Source: an uncultured Oscillospiraceae bacterium (lineage in GTDB: Bacteria > Bacillota > Clostridia > Oscillospirales > Acutalibacteraceae). From it: a stretch of 42,267 bases of DNA. The position numbers and the translations under genes were made by a program. Positions 26,304 through 34,988 of this stretch are shown piece after piece. Each line of letters begins with the position of its first letter. Position 1 is the stretch's first letter. The DNA is taken from NCBI GenBank assembly GCA_900541565.1, contig UQKB01000016.1, positions 1-42,267 on the forward strand, written 5' to 3'. The notes under the pieces were generated by a model. It worked only from the letters and a program-made list of their open reading frames with translations. It searched no databases and was not told the DNA's origin.

Positions 26304-27068
26304 TTGGCTGGCTCTGTACAAACCAATCGCAAAAGGATTCATACCATGGACGAAATACGCGGTCTTGCGGTAATCGCCATGGTCGTTTACCATCTTTTTT
26401 ATACAATGGGGTATGTTTACCATATACAGGCGGGTGCGGCTGCCTTTTTGTTCTTAAGGCCGTTTTCACCCATTGTTCCCATTGTATTTATTACGATTTC
26501 CGGCATTTCTTCCCAGCTGAGCCGTTCCAATATCCGGCGCGGCGCAAAATTGCTGCCCATAGCGGCAGCCGTTACGCTTGTTACCGTTTTGATCACCCCC
26601 CAAAGCGCCATTTATTTTGGAATTCTGCATTTTTTGTCGATTGCCATGCTTTTGTATGGGTTCATCAAACGATGGCTTGATCAAATTCCCCTTAAGCTTG
26701 GGCTGGTTATATTTCTTGTGTTGTACCTTATCACTTATGGAATTCCCTCCGGCGTGCTTGGGATTCCGGGAATTTTGTCTGTTAGTCTGCCCACACAGCT
26801 TTACAGCACAAATTTTTTGTTTCCCCTGGGGTTTCCGGGACCAGGCTTTACCTCTGCAGACTACTTTCCCATTTTTCCCAATCTTTTTCTGTTTCTTTTC
26901 GGCACATACCTGGGAAAATATGCCCTGCTTGGGAAATTCCCCGCTTTTCTGTACAAAAAGCGGGTTCCGTTTTTGGCCTTTACAGGCCGGCATGCACTGT
27001 GGATTTATATTTTACACCAGCCTGTGATTTTTGGAATACTGTGGCTTATTACAAGTTTTACAGCATAA
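26304..27068 (+). CDS. DUF1624/heparan-alpha-glucosaminide N-acetyltransferase-like membrane protein
   Basis: A 254-residue integral membrane protein with about seven hydrophobic helices. It opens with RKRIHTMDEIRGLAVIAMVVYHLFY, the usual start of the acyltransferase-3/DUF1624 membrane families, and has the FITISGISSQLSRSNIRRG and ILHFLSIAMLLYGF segments of DUF1624. It ends HALWIYILHQPVIFGILWL. A transmembrane acetyl transfer role is family-based; the substrate is unknown. The start is TTG at 26304 behind CAGGTGATGC, since a start at the internal ATG (26346) would lose conserved residues. The IS66 remnant begins right after its stop. Confidence 0.85.
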   Translation: MAGSVQTNRKRIHTMDEIRGLAVIAMVVYHLFYTMGYVYHIQAGAAAFLFLRPFSPIVPIVFITISGISSQLSRSNIRRGAKLLPIAAAVTLVTVLITPQSAIYFGILHFLSIAMLLYGFIKRWLDQIPLKLGLVIFLVLYLITYGIPSGVLGIPGILSVSLPTQLYSTNFLFPLGFPGPGFTSADYFPIFPNLFLFLFGTYLGKYALLGKFPAFLYKKRVPFLAFTGRHALWIYILHQPVIFGILWLITSFTA

Positions 27069-27076
27069 CGTTTGTT

Positions 27077-27298
27077 GCGAAAGAGACAAAGTCTAATTGA
27101 GCGCTTACTGCCTCAAAGCTTTGGCTTGCGCCGTTGTATGAAAGACTAAAAAAGAATTTCTTAAAAACGATGTTCTTCACGCCGATAAAACAACGCTTCA
27201 GGTTCTGCGAACAAAGGACAAGCCTACAGTTGACAAAAGCTACTTGTGGCTGTACAGAACAAGCGGCTGTAAAAGTGAACAGCTTAGCTTAAAACAAT
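27077..27298 (+). pseudogene. IS66-family transposase (TnpC) fragment, decayed
   Basis: Read in frame from 27077 this gives ETKSN*ALTASKLWLAPLYERLKK, then after a one-base shift near 27150 it continues as EFLKNDVLHADKTTLQVLR and PTVDKSYLWLYRTSGC. That is the conserved heart of IS66 TnpC (SRQT..NW, WL.PLYERLK, VLHADET..QVL, SYLWLYRT). There is an in-frame TGA in place of the expected Trp, a frameshift, and loss of both ends, so it cannot be active. The reading stops at TAG just before 27300. It marks a past transposon insertion between the DUF1624 gene and the ligase/exporter operon. Confidence 0.85.
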
Positions 27299-27391
27299 AG
27301 ACCCGCATATACAAACACGGAAATGTAAGGCTCAATAGGCAAGCCCCAAGGCTTGCTTATCAAAATTTCGTGCTTATGTATATGCGGGTCT
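27291..27391 (-). terminator. Long nested palindrome, probable terminator of the ligase/exporter operon
   Basis: AGACCCGCATATACA (27299-27313) pairs perfectly with 27377-27391, and the stem continues imperfectly (CACGGAAA against TTTCGTG). Inside is a second hairpin: an 11-bp stem at 27335-27345/27350-27360 with one G-T pair and a CCAA loop. On the minus strand it starts about 60 bases after the GH3 stop and is followed by ATTGTTTTAAG, so termination is plausible. The nested shape is larger than an ordinary terminator. The remaining bases 27392-27451 hold nothing recognisable. Confidence 0.6.
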
Positions 27392-27451
27392 GCCCTTTTG
27401 TTTATTTTCTATGACGAATTGGCAGCAGGAAAATTACAGTTGAATAAAAGC

Positions 27452-29188
27452 TTATTTCACTACCTCAACACCGTATTCCGTAAGTCCAAAGAAAAATCTT
27501 CGCTGTATTTCATTATTGATTACTCTTACGGGCTTGAGCTGCCCAGAGGCAGCGCCCTTTGAAATCATCAAATCTCTATACAACATATACGTTTCCGGCT
27601 CCAGAAAATTGAGCTTTGTGGGGCCGCAAATTCCCTTCGCCACCTTGTCGCCCATTGACGGGTTTGCCTCGGCAAGCTTCTGCTCCAGAACAAAGCGTAT
27701 TTCCTTAGGTCGCAAGCCCTCTGGCTGTTTTCCGATTTCCATAAAAAACAGATATCGGGCGGGCTTTGCGTCCAAATCCGGGTACATCGAAAAATCAATC
27801 AGCTCGAAGCCAAGCTCCTTCGCCGTATTCTCGGCGGCTGATCGCAGGGCAACCTCTGTGGTTTTCTCTCCCATAATGCTTACTGTTTGGTCAATGCGGT
27901 ACAAAAACTGAATGGTCGGAGCGTTATGATGCTTTCCGGTAATGCGAACCGCATCCCTCATGCGGTAGCGATATAGCCCGGAGCAATTGGATATTATCAG
28001 CTCGTACTCCTTGCCTATCTCAACATCCGCCATGGTAACTATCTTTGAAAAATCGTCTCCCGCGTCCAAAGGAAGAAATTCATAGAATACACTGTCGGGA
28101 ATGACAACGGTATCCTCGCATTCATTTTCGTATATAATTGAGAAGACTCCCTCCGAGGATACAACCCCCCATTTCATCTGCCTTATATCATTGCCCATGT
28201 AGCTTTTCAGCCTGTCGGCATAGGCTTTGAAGCCGCCGGTGCCTATTCCGCCCAAATAGCGCATTTTATGCCAGACCTTAGGCACAAACGGCTCGTCAAA
28301 TCCCTGCCTAAAGATCTCGCGCAGCTGTGCCGCGCGCTCTGGCATGGGCTTTATTTTTTTCAAAAGACTCTCTCTTGCCTCGTCTGATAATTTAACAGAC
28401 ATATTAATTTTTCCGCTTTCGATATCGTCAACGAGCATTTGCCAATTGTTCTCAATATAACGCATCAGTTCGAGGAAGAAGCTGTAGAATGTAACGGTAG
28501 CGCCGACTAAATTCTCGTCCATAAGAGCAAACCGAGCGTGAAGATAACGGGTGTTCGTATTTGGTGCAGGGAACAACGCCTCGGCAGGGGAGGAATAAAT
28601 CTGAGCTGCGGCCTTACGCAGCCGATTGATCCATATTGCTGAAACGGCGCTGTAGGTTGCGCCGCATTTGAGCCTCGGGACTGCGGCGACAGATTCGGTG
28701 ATCGCCATTGTTTTTCCGCCAAGAATCACCTCGCCCAGCTTTGACCATACATAGCCGTCAAAATAGTGGGTGATATATTTCATAAAAATATCAAACGACC
28801 TGTCTGACATGGGGATTTTTTTGGGGTTACCCATGGTCCCCGAGGATTTGTTGTAATGATTTACAGGATAGGCGCAAATTAAATTGCTTTCTCCGTTTTC
28901 CGTCATACGCAGTATATACTCTGCATAATCGTCGTATCTGGTGACAGGGACTTTTTTCTGATAATCCTCTATGGAATGTATGTTGGCAAAATTGTATTTT
29001 TTGCCGTATTCGGTATCCTTATTGTCCTGAAGAAGCTGCATAAGAAAAGCTTCGTTCCTCTTTGCCGGATCGCCCTTGAGCATTTGTTCAAACTCTTTAT
29101 ATATAGTATAACCGTCGCTTGCTTCTTCGAGCTTGATTTTCCCGACCGGGGACAGCGCGTCTGCGTCAACATCTTTAAAATCAGTCAT
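27452..29188 (-). CDS. GH3-family acyl-adenylating amide synthetase
   Basis: A 578-residue protein of the GH3 superfamily (named for plant auxin-conjugating enzymes), which activate a carboxylate as an acyl-AMP and join it to an amine, usually an amino acid. The phosphate-binding motif KSSGTMGNPKKIP lies at 114-126 and VVSSEGVFSIIYEN near 342-355. The nucleotide motif LYRYRMRDAVRITG lies at 405-418, where plant enzymes have YRYRVGD (the Asp is kept, the Gly is Arg here). It ends with a C-terminal cap. Bacterial members are largely uncharacterised and the substrates are unknown. I start at the ATG at 29188, 8 bases after AAGGGAG, rather than the GTG at 29197. It is the last gene of the five-gene operon. 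Confidence 0.9.
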   Translation of the reverse strand: MTDFKDVDADALSPVGKIKLEEASDGYTIYKEFEQMLKGDPAKRNEAFLMQLLQDNKDTEYGKKYNFANIHSIEDYQKKVPVTRYDDYAEYILRMTENGESNLICAYPVNHYNKSSGTMGNPKKIPMSDRSFDIFMKYITHYFDGYVWSKLGEVILGGKTMAITESVAAVPRLKCGATYSAVSAIWINRLRKAAAQIYSSPAEALFPAPNTNTRYLHARFALMDENLVGATVTFYSFFLELMRYIENNWQMLVDDIESGKINMSVKLSDEARESLLKKIKPMPERAAQLREIFRQGFDEPFVPKVWHKMRYLGGIGTGGFKAYADRLKSYMGNDIRQMKWGVVSSEGVFSIIYENECEDTVVIPDSVFYEFLPLDAGDDFSKIVTMADVEIGKEYELIISNCSGLYRYRMRDAVRITGKHHNAPTIQFLYRIDQTVSIMGEKTTEVALRSAAENTAKELGFELIDFSMYPDLDAKPARYLFFMEIGKQPEGLRPKEIRFVLEQKLAEANPSMGDKVAKGICGPTKLNFLEPETYMLYRDLMISKGAASGQLKPVRVINNEIQRRFFFGLTEYGVEVVK

Positions 29189-29212
29189 TTTATGCACTCC
29201 CTTCTATAGGCT

Positions 29213-30988
29213 TTAATGGGCAAACTGCGCCTTGTAAAGCTTCGCGTACTCACCGTCAAGCGCAAGCAGCTCCTCGTGATTGCCCTGTTCGACAATATGA
29301 CCGTTGTGCATAACCAGGATAATATCCGCACCTCTGATAGTCGACAGCCTGTGTGCTATAACAAAGCTTGTTCTTCCTTCCCTCAGCCTGTTTATTGCCT
29401 CCTGAATAAGCGCCTCGGTTCTGGTGTCGACCGAGCTTGTAGCCTCATCCAGAATCAGTATGTTTGGCTTTAACAAAAATGCCCTGGCAATTGTCAGAAG
29501 CTGCTTCTCGCCCGCAGAAACGGCTGTTTGCTCATTGTTTAAGACCGTTTTGTAGCCATCTGGAAGGGTTCGCACAAAGCTGTCGACAAAGGTCGCCCTG
29601 CAGGCTTCCAAAAATTGCTCGTCGGACACCTCTCGATCCTCGGGTAAACCGTATTTTATGTTTTCCTCAATCGTTCCCTTGTAGAGCCAGGTATCCTGAA
29701 GCACCATTCCGATATTTCGTCTTAAGGCGGCGCGGCTTAGCCGGTGGATTTCAATATTGCCATCAAGTATGATCTGCCCGCTGTTAATCTCATAGAAGCG
29801 TTCGATCAAATTCACAAGCGTTGTTTTGCCCGCGCCCGTTCCGCCGACTATGGCAATCGTCTGACCCGGCTTTACGCTCAGATTCATATGCTCGATAAGC
29901 TTTTTCTCGGGAACATAGCTGAAGGATACGTCCTTGAACTCGATTTGTCCCTTAAGCTCATACCTGTCGTATGCCCCCGGCATTTCGGGGGTTTCTTCGT
30001 CGCTGTCGAGCACCTCGTAAACACGCTCGAGCGACGCCATCCCGGATTGAAGGGTGCTGAACATCTGAGCCAGCTGCGTAAACGGCTGCTGGAACTGCCG
30101 TGCGTACTGAATAAACGCCTGCACGTCGCCTATGCTCATTGCTCCGCTTATGATATTGAATGCGCCGACAAGCGCAACAATAACGTAATTTAGATTTGTG
30201 AGCAGACGCGACAGCGGCTGGATAAGATTTGATATAACGGTAGCCTGAAACGCCGATTTGTACAATTCGCCGTTTTGGCGGCGGAATTCCTCTGAAAAAC
30301 GCTCCTCCTGCTTATACGCCTTGATAATATTATGGCCGTTAAAGCTTTCCTCGACGTTTGCGTTTATCTTGCCCATATACTGCCATTGCTTTGCAAATTT
30401 CGGTCTTGCCAAAGCCGTCACTTTTTTTATGATCACGCCCGACAGCGGGATAAGAATGATTGTGACAAGGGCTAACTGCCATGAAAGAGTGATCATCATC
30501 ACTATCATTCCGATAAGCATCAGCAGATAATAAAAGAAGTCTCCGCTGGTTTGATTGAGCGTCATAACAATATTGTCGATATCGTTTGTGGTGCGGCTCA
30601 TTATATCGCCGCGCTGGTTTGTATCGTAATAATTGAGAGGCAGCTTCCACAGCTTTTTCTCGACCGCTCCCCGAAGGTTATATGCAATTTTTGACACAAT
30701 TCGCGCGGAAATTCTGCCCGCGAACCATTTTGAAAGAAATTGCAGAAGATATACCCCAACAGAAAGCCCTGCCCAGGTCAGGAACAAGCGCCAGTCTATG
30801 CCGCCGCGTTCAAGACCGCTTACAACAGAGTCGGTAGCCATACCGAGCACGCGCGGCCCCACAGACACAAACACGGCTGAAATGATAAGCATAAGGAACA
30901 TGAACACGCAGTCCATTTTATGAGGGAGAAACAGCCCAATGAGCCTTTTTACGGAGCCTTTTTTCAGCTTGTTTTTTGATTTTTTCAT
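29213..30988 (-). CDS. ABC exporter half-transporter, catalytically consensus subunit
   Basis: A 591-residue type-IV (MsbA/MdlB-like) half-transporter: six transmembrane helices (about 25-310), then an ATPase domain. Walker A is GGTGAGKT (382-389), Walker B ILILDE (510-515) with the catalytic Glu515, and the switch is His546 in IAHRLS. Its signature is SAGEK (491-495) rather than LSGGQ. This is the pattern of the subunit that carries the working ATP site in a heterodimeric exporter. Its start overlaps the stop of the partner subunit by 4 bases, so the two are translationally coupled. Export of the product of the flanking ligases is inferred. Confidence 0.95.
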   Translation of the reverse strand: MKKSKNKLKKGSVKRLIGLFLPHKMDCVFMFLMLIISAVFVSVGPRVLGMATDSVVSGLERGGIDWRLFLTWAGLSVGVYLLQFLSKWFAGRISARIVSKIAYNLRGAVEKKLWKLPLNYYDTNQRGDIMSRTTNDIDNIVMTLNQTSGDFFYYLLMLIGMIVMMITLSWQLALVTIILIPLSGVIIKKVTALARPKFAKQWQYMGKINANVEESFNGHNIIKAYKQEERFSEEFRRQNGELYKSAFQATVISNLIQPLSRLLTNLNYVIVALVGAFNIISGAMSIGDVQAFIQYARQFQQPFTQLAQMFSTLQSGMASLERVYEVLDSDEETPEMPGAYDRYELKGQIEFKDVSFSYVPEKKLIEHMNLSVKPGQTIAIVGGTGAGKTTLVNLIERFYEINSGQIILDGNIEIHRLSRAALRRNIGMVLQDTWLYKGTIEENIKYGLPEDREVSDEQFLEACRATFVDSFVRTLPDGYKTVLNNEQTAVSAGEKQLLTIARAFLLKPNILILDEATSSVDTRTEALIQEAINRLREGRTSFVIAHRLSTIRGADIILVMHNGHIVEQGNHEELLALDGEYAKLYKAQFAH

Positions 30989-32730
30989 TTGCTCGCCTCC
31001 GCTCCCTCGGACGGCTGTGTAGACGCTATTTCCTGATAGGTAGCGCAGCGTCCCAGCAGCTCTTCGTGAGTTCCTATATCTTCTATTTCACCGTTATTCA
31101 TAACTATAATCTGGTCGGCGTCCATAATCGAGGTTATTCGCTGAGCTACCACTATCACCGTAGCGTCCGAGGTGATCTCCTTTAATGCGCCGCGCAGATT
31201 TTTATCCGTCGCATAATCAAGCGCTGAGAAGGAGTCGTCAAAAAGATACACCTTGGGCCGGCGCACGATCGCTCTGGCTATAGCGAGACGCTGTCGCTGT
31301 CCGCCGGAATAGTTCGAGCCGCCCTCGGACACCCGCATATATATTCCGTCCTTGCTGCTGCGTATGAAATCCTCAGCCTGAGCCACACGCAGAGCGTCCC
31401 ATATTTCCTCGTCGTCTGCGTCTGCCTTGGCATAGCGCATATTCTGAGCGAGAGTTCCCGCAAACAAAAACGCCTTTTGCGGAACCATTCCTATTGCCGC
31501 ATCAAGCTCGGAAATATCCATATCCCGAACGTCCTTGCCATCAAAAAGCACTGCCCCGTCTGTAGCGTCCGTAAGCCTTGGGATAAGATTTAACAGCGTG
31601 GTTTTGCCGCAGCCCGTGGAGCCGATGATGGCAGTGGTTTTGCCGGGGGAGGCGGTAAAGGTAATATTTTTGAGCACAGGCTCAACCTCGGGTTTTTCCG
31701 GTGCGTATGAATAGCTGACATTTTCAAATTTCACTTCACCGAAAGGCTTTTCTGCCAAGCGGGGATTTTTTGCTTGGTGAACGGAGGATTCTGTATTCAG
31801 CACCTCCTGGATTCTTTCCGCCGAAACGTCCGCTCTGGGCAGCATAATAAACACCATGGTTGCAGAAAGCGTAGCGGTAAGAATAAACGACAGGTATGTA
31901 ATAAATGCGATGATCTGCCCGACCTGCACAACTCCGTTTTCCGCCAAAGCGCCGCCGTACCATAAGATTGCTACGGTCGCAATATTTATAATAAGCATAA
32001 ATATAGGAAGCAGCAGAGCGGTCATGCGTGAAATTGACAGATTAAGCCCAAATAAATTCTTGTTTACTTCATCGAGCTTTTTTTCCTCAAAGCCTTCCTT
32101 GACGAAAGCCTTGGCTACACGTATGCCCGTAATCTGATCCCGCAGCACTCCGTTGATATTGTCAATAGCCTTTTGCTGCGCCCTGTAATACGGCACTATT
32201 TTTAATATAAAGGCTATTGAAATCCCGAGTATAACGGGAATGGTGATCCATATCACTGTGGATAAAGAGACACTCTGTGAAAGAGCCATTCCTATACCGC
32301 CCACAAACATAATGGGAGCGCTAATGATAATCGTCAGTAAAAAAGTAAGAAACTGCACAACCTGTTCAACGTCGTTTGTCGCGCGGGTAATCAAAGTGGG
32401 CGCTCCGAAGGAGCCGATTTCCTTTTGAGAATACGACAAAATGGTATGGTAAACGCCCTCGCGAAGATCGCGGCCTATGGACAAGGCTGCCTTTGCGCCG
32501 AGGATGTTCGCGCCGACGGCGCAGACAAACTGTACCACCGACAATGCGACCATCAGCACCCCTCTTTGGATAATATACTGTGTATCGGTATTTGCAACGC
32601 CGTAGTCTATAATTCCTGCGTTTATGGTGGGCAGGTACAGCGACAAAAGCGTCTGACCGATTTGAAACAGAATCACTACCAGTATTAGCTTTAAGTACGG
32701 TTTTGTGAGCCTGATGATAAATTTAAACAT
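30985..32730 (-). CDS. ABC exporter half-transporter, degenerate-site subunit
   Basis: A 581-residue type-IV half-transporter with six N-terminal helices (about 12-300) and an ATPase domain. Walker A is GSTGCGKT (370-377) and the signature YSGGQ (474-478) is intact. The Walker B catalytic position is Asp499 (VYLFDDS) instead of Glu, and the switch position is Gln530 (VAQRI) instead of His. Those two changes define the non-hydrolysing site of heterodimeric exporters such as TM287/288 and BmrCD. It therefore pairs with the subunit at 29213: its SGGQ completes that subunit's active site. It follows the RimK-like ligase by 28 bases. Confidence 0.95.
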   Translation of the reverse strand: MFKFIIRLTKPYLKLILVVILFQIGQTLLSLYLPTINAGIIDYGVANTDTQYIIQRGVLMVALSVVQFVCAVGANILGAKAALSIGRDLREGVYHTILSYSQKEIGSFGAPTLITRATNDVEQVVQFLTFLLTIIISAPIMFVGGIGMALSQSVSLSTVIWITIPVILGISIAFILKIVPYYRAQQKAIDNINGVLRDQITGIRVAKAFVKEGFEEKKLDEVNKNLFGLNLSISRMTALLLPIFMLIINIATVAILWYGGALAENGVVQVGQIIAFITYLSFILTATLSATMVFIMLPRADVSAERIQEVLNTESSVHQAKNPRLAEKPFGEVKFENVSYSYAPEKPEVEPVLKNITFTASPGKTTAIIGSTGCGKTTLLNLIPRLTDATDGAVLFDGKDVRDMDISELDAAIGMVPQKAFLFAGTLAQNMRYAKADADDEEIWDALRVAQAEDFIRSSKDGIYMRVSEGGSNYSGGQRQRLAIARAIVRRPKVYLFDDSFSALDYATDKNLRGALKEITSDATVIVVAQRITSIMDADQIIVMNNGEIEDIGTHEELLGRCATYQEIASTQPSEGAEASK

Positions 32731-32758
32731 TTGACTCTCCTTTTAAGCTGCTGTGAAA

Positions 32759-33628
32759 TCAGACGTTTTTTTGGAACTTTTCCTCAAAGCCCTCAAGCAG
32801 CGTTTTATAAGCGTTGTAGCTCACGTCGGGCATCATGCCCGGGAAGGCGTTTACCTCTACGACAACATATTCGCCGTCGCCGATAAGAAGATCCAGTCCT
32901 AAAAGCGGTAAATCAAACAGAGAAGCTATTTTTTTGCAATACGCCTTTGTAGCGTCGTCGATAGGAAATTCCTTTATTTCTCCCCCCTGATGCACGTTTG
33001 AGCGGAATTCGTTGGGGTTGTTGGAGTTTCTCATGGCAGAATAATACGGCTCGCCGTTAAGCATAACTACGCGGATATCCTTTCCAAAGGAGGTGGATAT
33101 GTATTCCTGCGCCATATATGCAACGCCCTGAACCTGCTTTGAAAGGTAGTCGTCAAGCTCCGACTCGTTGTGTATCAGCGACACGCCGACCCCGCCGTAG
33201 CCGTTATCGGGCTTCATAACAAAAGGATAGCGCATCTGCTGCAAAATCACATTTTTATCGGGGTGGTTAAAGAATACCAGTGTTTTTGGAACGCGTATTC
33301 CGTTGCGTGCAAGTCTTTGATAGGTGGCGATCTTACTTCTGGCCACAGCTACTTCATCCAAATTGAGCGCGCATTTAACGCCTGCGTTTATCAGGAGATT
33401 TTCTACGACAAACGAATCGGTGTTGCTGATTGCCGGCCAGAACATATCCGGCAGCTCAATCTCTTTCCCTTTATAATAAACCTTTAATTCATTGCCTGTC
33501 TCCACAGATATATCAATATAATCAATGGGGATGTTTATAAGTCCTTCGTGTCTGCTTTCGAGCAAACGCTCTCCTGCAATATGCAGAAGGTCGTCTATGT
33601 TTGCTAATAAGCACCATACCTTCATCAT
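32759..33628 (-). CDS. RimK-like ATP-grasp ligase
   Basis: A 289-residue ATP-grasp enzyme: these activate a carboxylate as acyl-phosphate and join it to an amine or other nucleophile. ATP-binding features are Lys139 in PFVMKPDNGYGGVGVSLI with its flexible glycine loop (143-148), AQEYISTSFGKDIRVVMLNGE (173-193), the RSNVHQGG loop (209-216) typical of RimK/LysX/DdlB relatives, and the Mg2+ ligands in GLDLLIGDGEYVVVEVNAFPG (Asp246, Glu258, Asn260). RimK relatives often add glutamate or other amino acids, and some modify peptides (graspetide ligases). The substrate is unknown. It starts at 33628 behind GAGGTGAC, 12 bases after the upstream ligase. Confidence 0.9.
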   Translation of the reverse strand: MMKVWCLLANIDDLLHIAGERLLESRHEGLINIPIDYIDISVETGNELKVYYKGKEIELPDMFWPAISNTDSFVVENLLINAGVKCALNLDEVAVARSKIATYQRLARNGIRVPKTLVFFNHPDKNVILQQMRYPFVMKPDNGYGGVGVSLIHNESELDDYLSKQVQGVAYMAQEYISTSFGKDIRVVMLNGEPYYSAMRNSNNPNEFRSNVHQGGEIKEFPIDDATKAYCKKIASLFDLPLLGLDLLIGDGEYVVVEVNAFPGMMPDVSYNAYKTLLEGFEEKFQKNV

Positions 33629-33639
33629 GTCACCTCATA

Positions 33640-34956
33640 TCAGCCTTCTTTGGCAAGTGTGTGTGCGTTTTTGACAACAATATCTGACACAAGTCCGGGG
33701 AACTCCGACTTGATTGCATCTAATTCCGCCAGCATATCCTCTTTTGTACTAAATCCGCTGAGTACAACCTCGCAGTATGTTATATAGCTTGATGATGTTA
33801 CCATTATAAATTTCACGTGCTCGCGTGCATTGAGCTTTGTGAGGGTTTCATCGTCGGTTTCCGGAATTTTAAAGTTGAGCGTATATTTGAGGTTTTCCCA
33901 TTTGGAATAATCCTTCTCGCTTCCAAGAGCGGACTCGGCATAAATAGCAAACGGACTGCGTCCCTCTGCTGCTGCGGCGGTTGTGGTCATACCGGACCAG
34001 CGCGGATTTACTTCTATTATATACCACTTTCCGTCGCGGAATATTAAATCCACCTGAGCCGAGCCTGCAAAATGGAAGGACTCCGCTAAGCGGCGCAGTG
34101 ATTCCTGAAGCTGCGGTATGTTGTACTTCTCGGCAGTAACGGGACCGAACTTTACGCTCTGCAAGGGATCTGTAATTCCCTCGTCATTCATTGAAAATTT
34201 AAACGGAGGCAGCACATGATAATGACCCTCTACGCCGTGGATTTCCGTTCCGAAGGACTCGCCCTGTATCATTTCCTCTACCATGAGGTCCGATGTGTTC
34301 TTATCAGAGGTTAGGATATTCTTTGCCTGCTCAAAATTTTCTGCTACCTGAAGCCCAAGCGAGCCTGCGCCGATGGTATCCTTAATAATTACAGGGTAGT
34401 TAAACTGGCTGACGCGATGGAGGACATACTCCTTATATACGTTGTTTGTATAAACCGGGATGGTTTTTTCCACGTTGAACTGGTCGTTGTGGATATAAAT
34501 TCCCTTTGCATAGCCGAAGCCGAACTGGCGCAAAGCAATCTGAGAGCGCCATTTATCATAAAACGCTATCGCTGTAAACACCTTGTGGGATATCACCTTA
34601 ATGCCTGCGTCATCAAGCTTTTCGCCGATAACTGCGTCCTTTAAGAAGTTCCAGTCAATAGGTATACTGGGGGTGGAGACAGCCACCGCGACTGCCGGCG
34701 CTTGCTTTTTAATAAGCTCGACTATCTCGTCCGGGGAGCTGTGCTGCTCGTCAATAAAAACGTATTTGATTTTATCCGATAATTTCGATGTATCTTTGTC
34801 CAGCAGATAAGATCCGGGTTGTGTTGTTATCAGAACAAATTCGTGCTGCGGGTATTTATCTGCCAATTCGTCCCACTCATCGGCTCTTTTGGGAAAATAA
34901 GAGAGAGAGCTTCCGGCAGACCTTATTGACGATGTGTTGTAAAATACAATTTTCAT
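33640..34956 (-). CDS. ATP-grasp carboxylate-amine ligase
   Basis: A 438-residue ATP-grasp protein, first gene of the operon. An N-terminal pre-ATP-grasp Rossmann-like domain (1-130) is followed by the ATP-grasp core: Lys192 in YPVIIKDTIGAGSLG with its glycine loop (196-201), LMVEEMIQGESFGTEIHG, and the metal site in AQVDLIFRDGKWYIIEVNPRWSG (300-322; Glu315, Asn317). The C-terminal 90 residues form an extra domain (EHVKFIMVTSSSYITYCEVVLSG). Among known families it resembles amino-acid ligases of the BacD/carbamoyl-phosphate-synthase kind more than RimK, so it is a different enzyme from its neighbour. The ATG at 34956 has AGGAGG 7 bases upstream. Confidence 0.9.
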   Translation of the reverse strand: MKIVFYNTSSIRSAGSSLSYFPKRADEWDELADKYPQHEFVLITTQPGSYLLDKDTSKLSDKIKYVFIDEQHSSPDEIVELIKKQAPAVAVAVSTPSIPIDWNFLKDAVIGEKLDDAGIKVISHKVFTAIAFYDKWRSQIALRQFGFGYAKGIYIHNDQFNVEKTIPVYTNNVYKEYVLHRVSQFNYPVIIKDTIGAGSLGLQVAENFEQAKNILTSDKNTSDLMVEEMIQGESFGTEIHGVEGHYHVLPPFKFSMNDEGITDPLQSVKFGPVTAEKYNIPQLQESLRRLAESFHFAGSAQVDLIFRDGKWYIIEVNPRWSGMTTTAAAAEGRSPFAIYAESALGSEKDYSKWENLKYTLNFKIPETDDETLTKLNAREHVKFIMVTSSSYITYCEVVLSGFSTKEDMLAELDAIKSEFPGLVSDIVVKNAHTLAKEG

Positions 34957-34988
34957 TTTTTGCCTCCTAATACAGTATACTTATGTTT

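Noticed and set aside
27353..27562. Small plus-strand open frame of 69 codons
   Set aside because: It begins inside the nested palindrome and runs antisense into the GH3 gene; no ribosome site.
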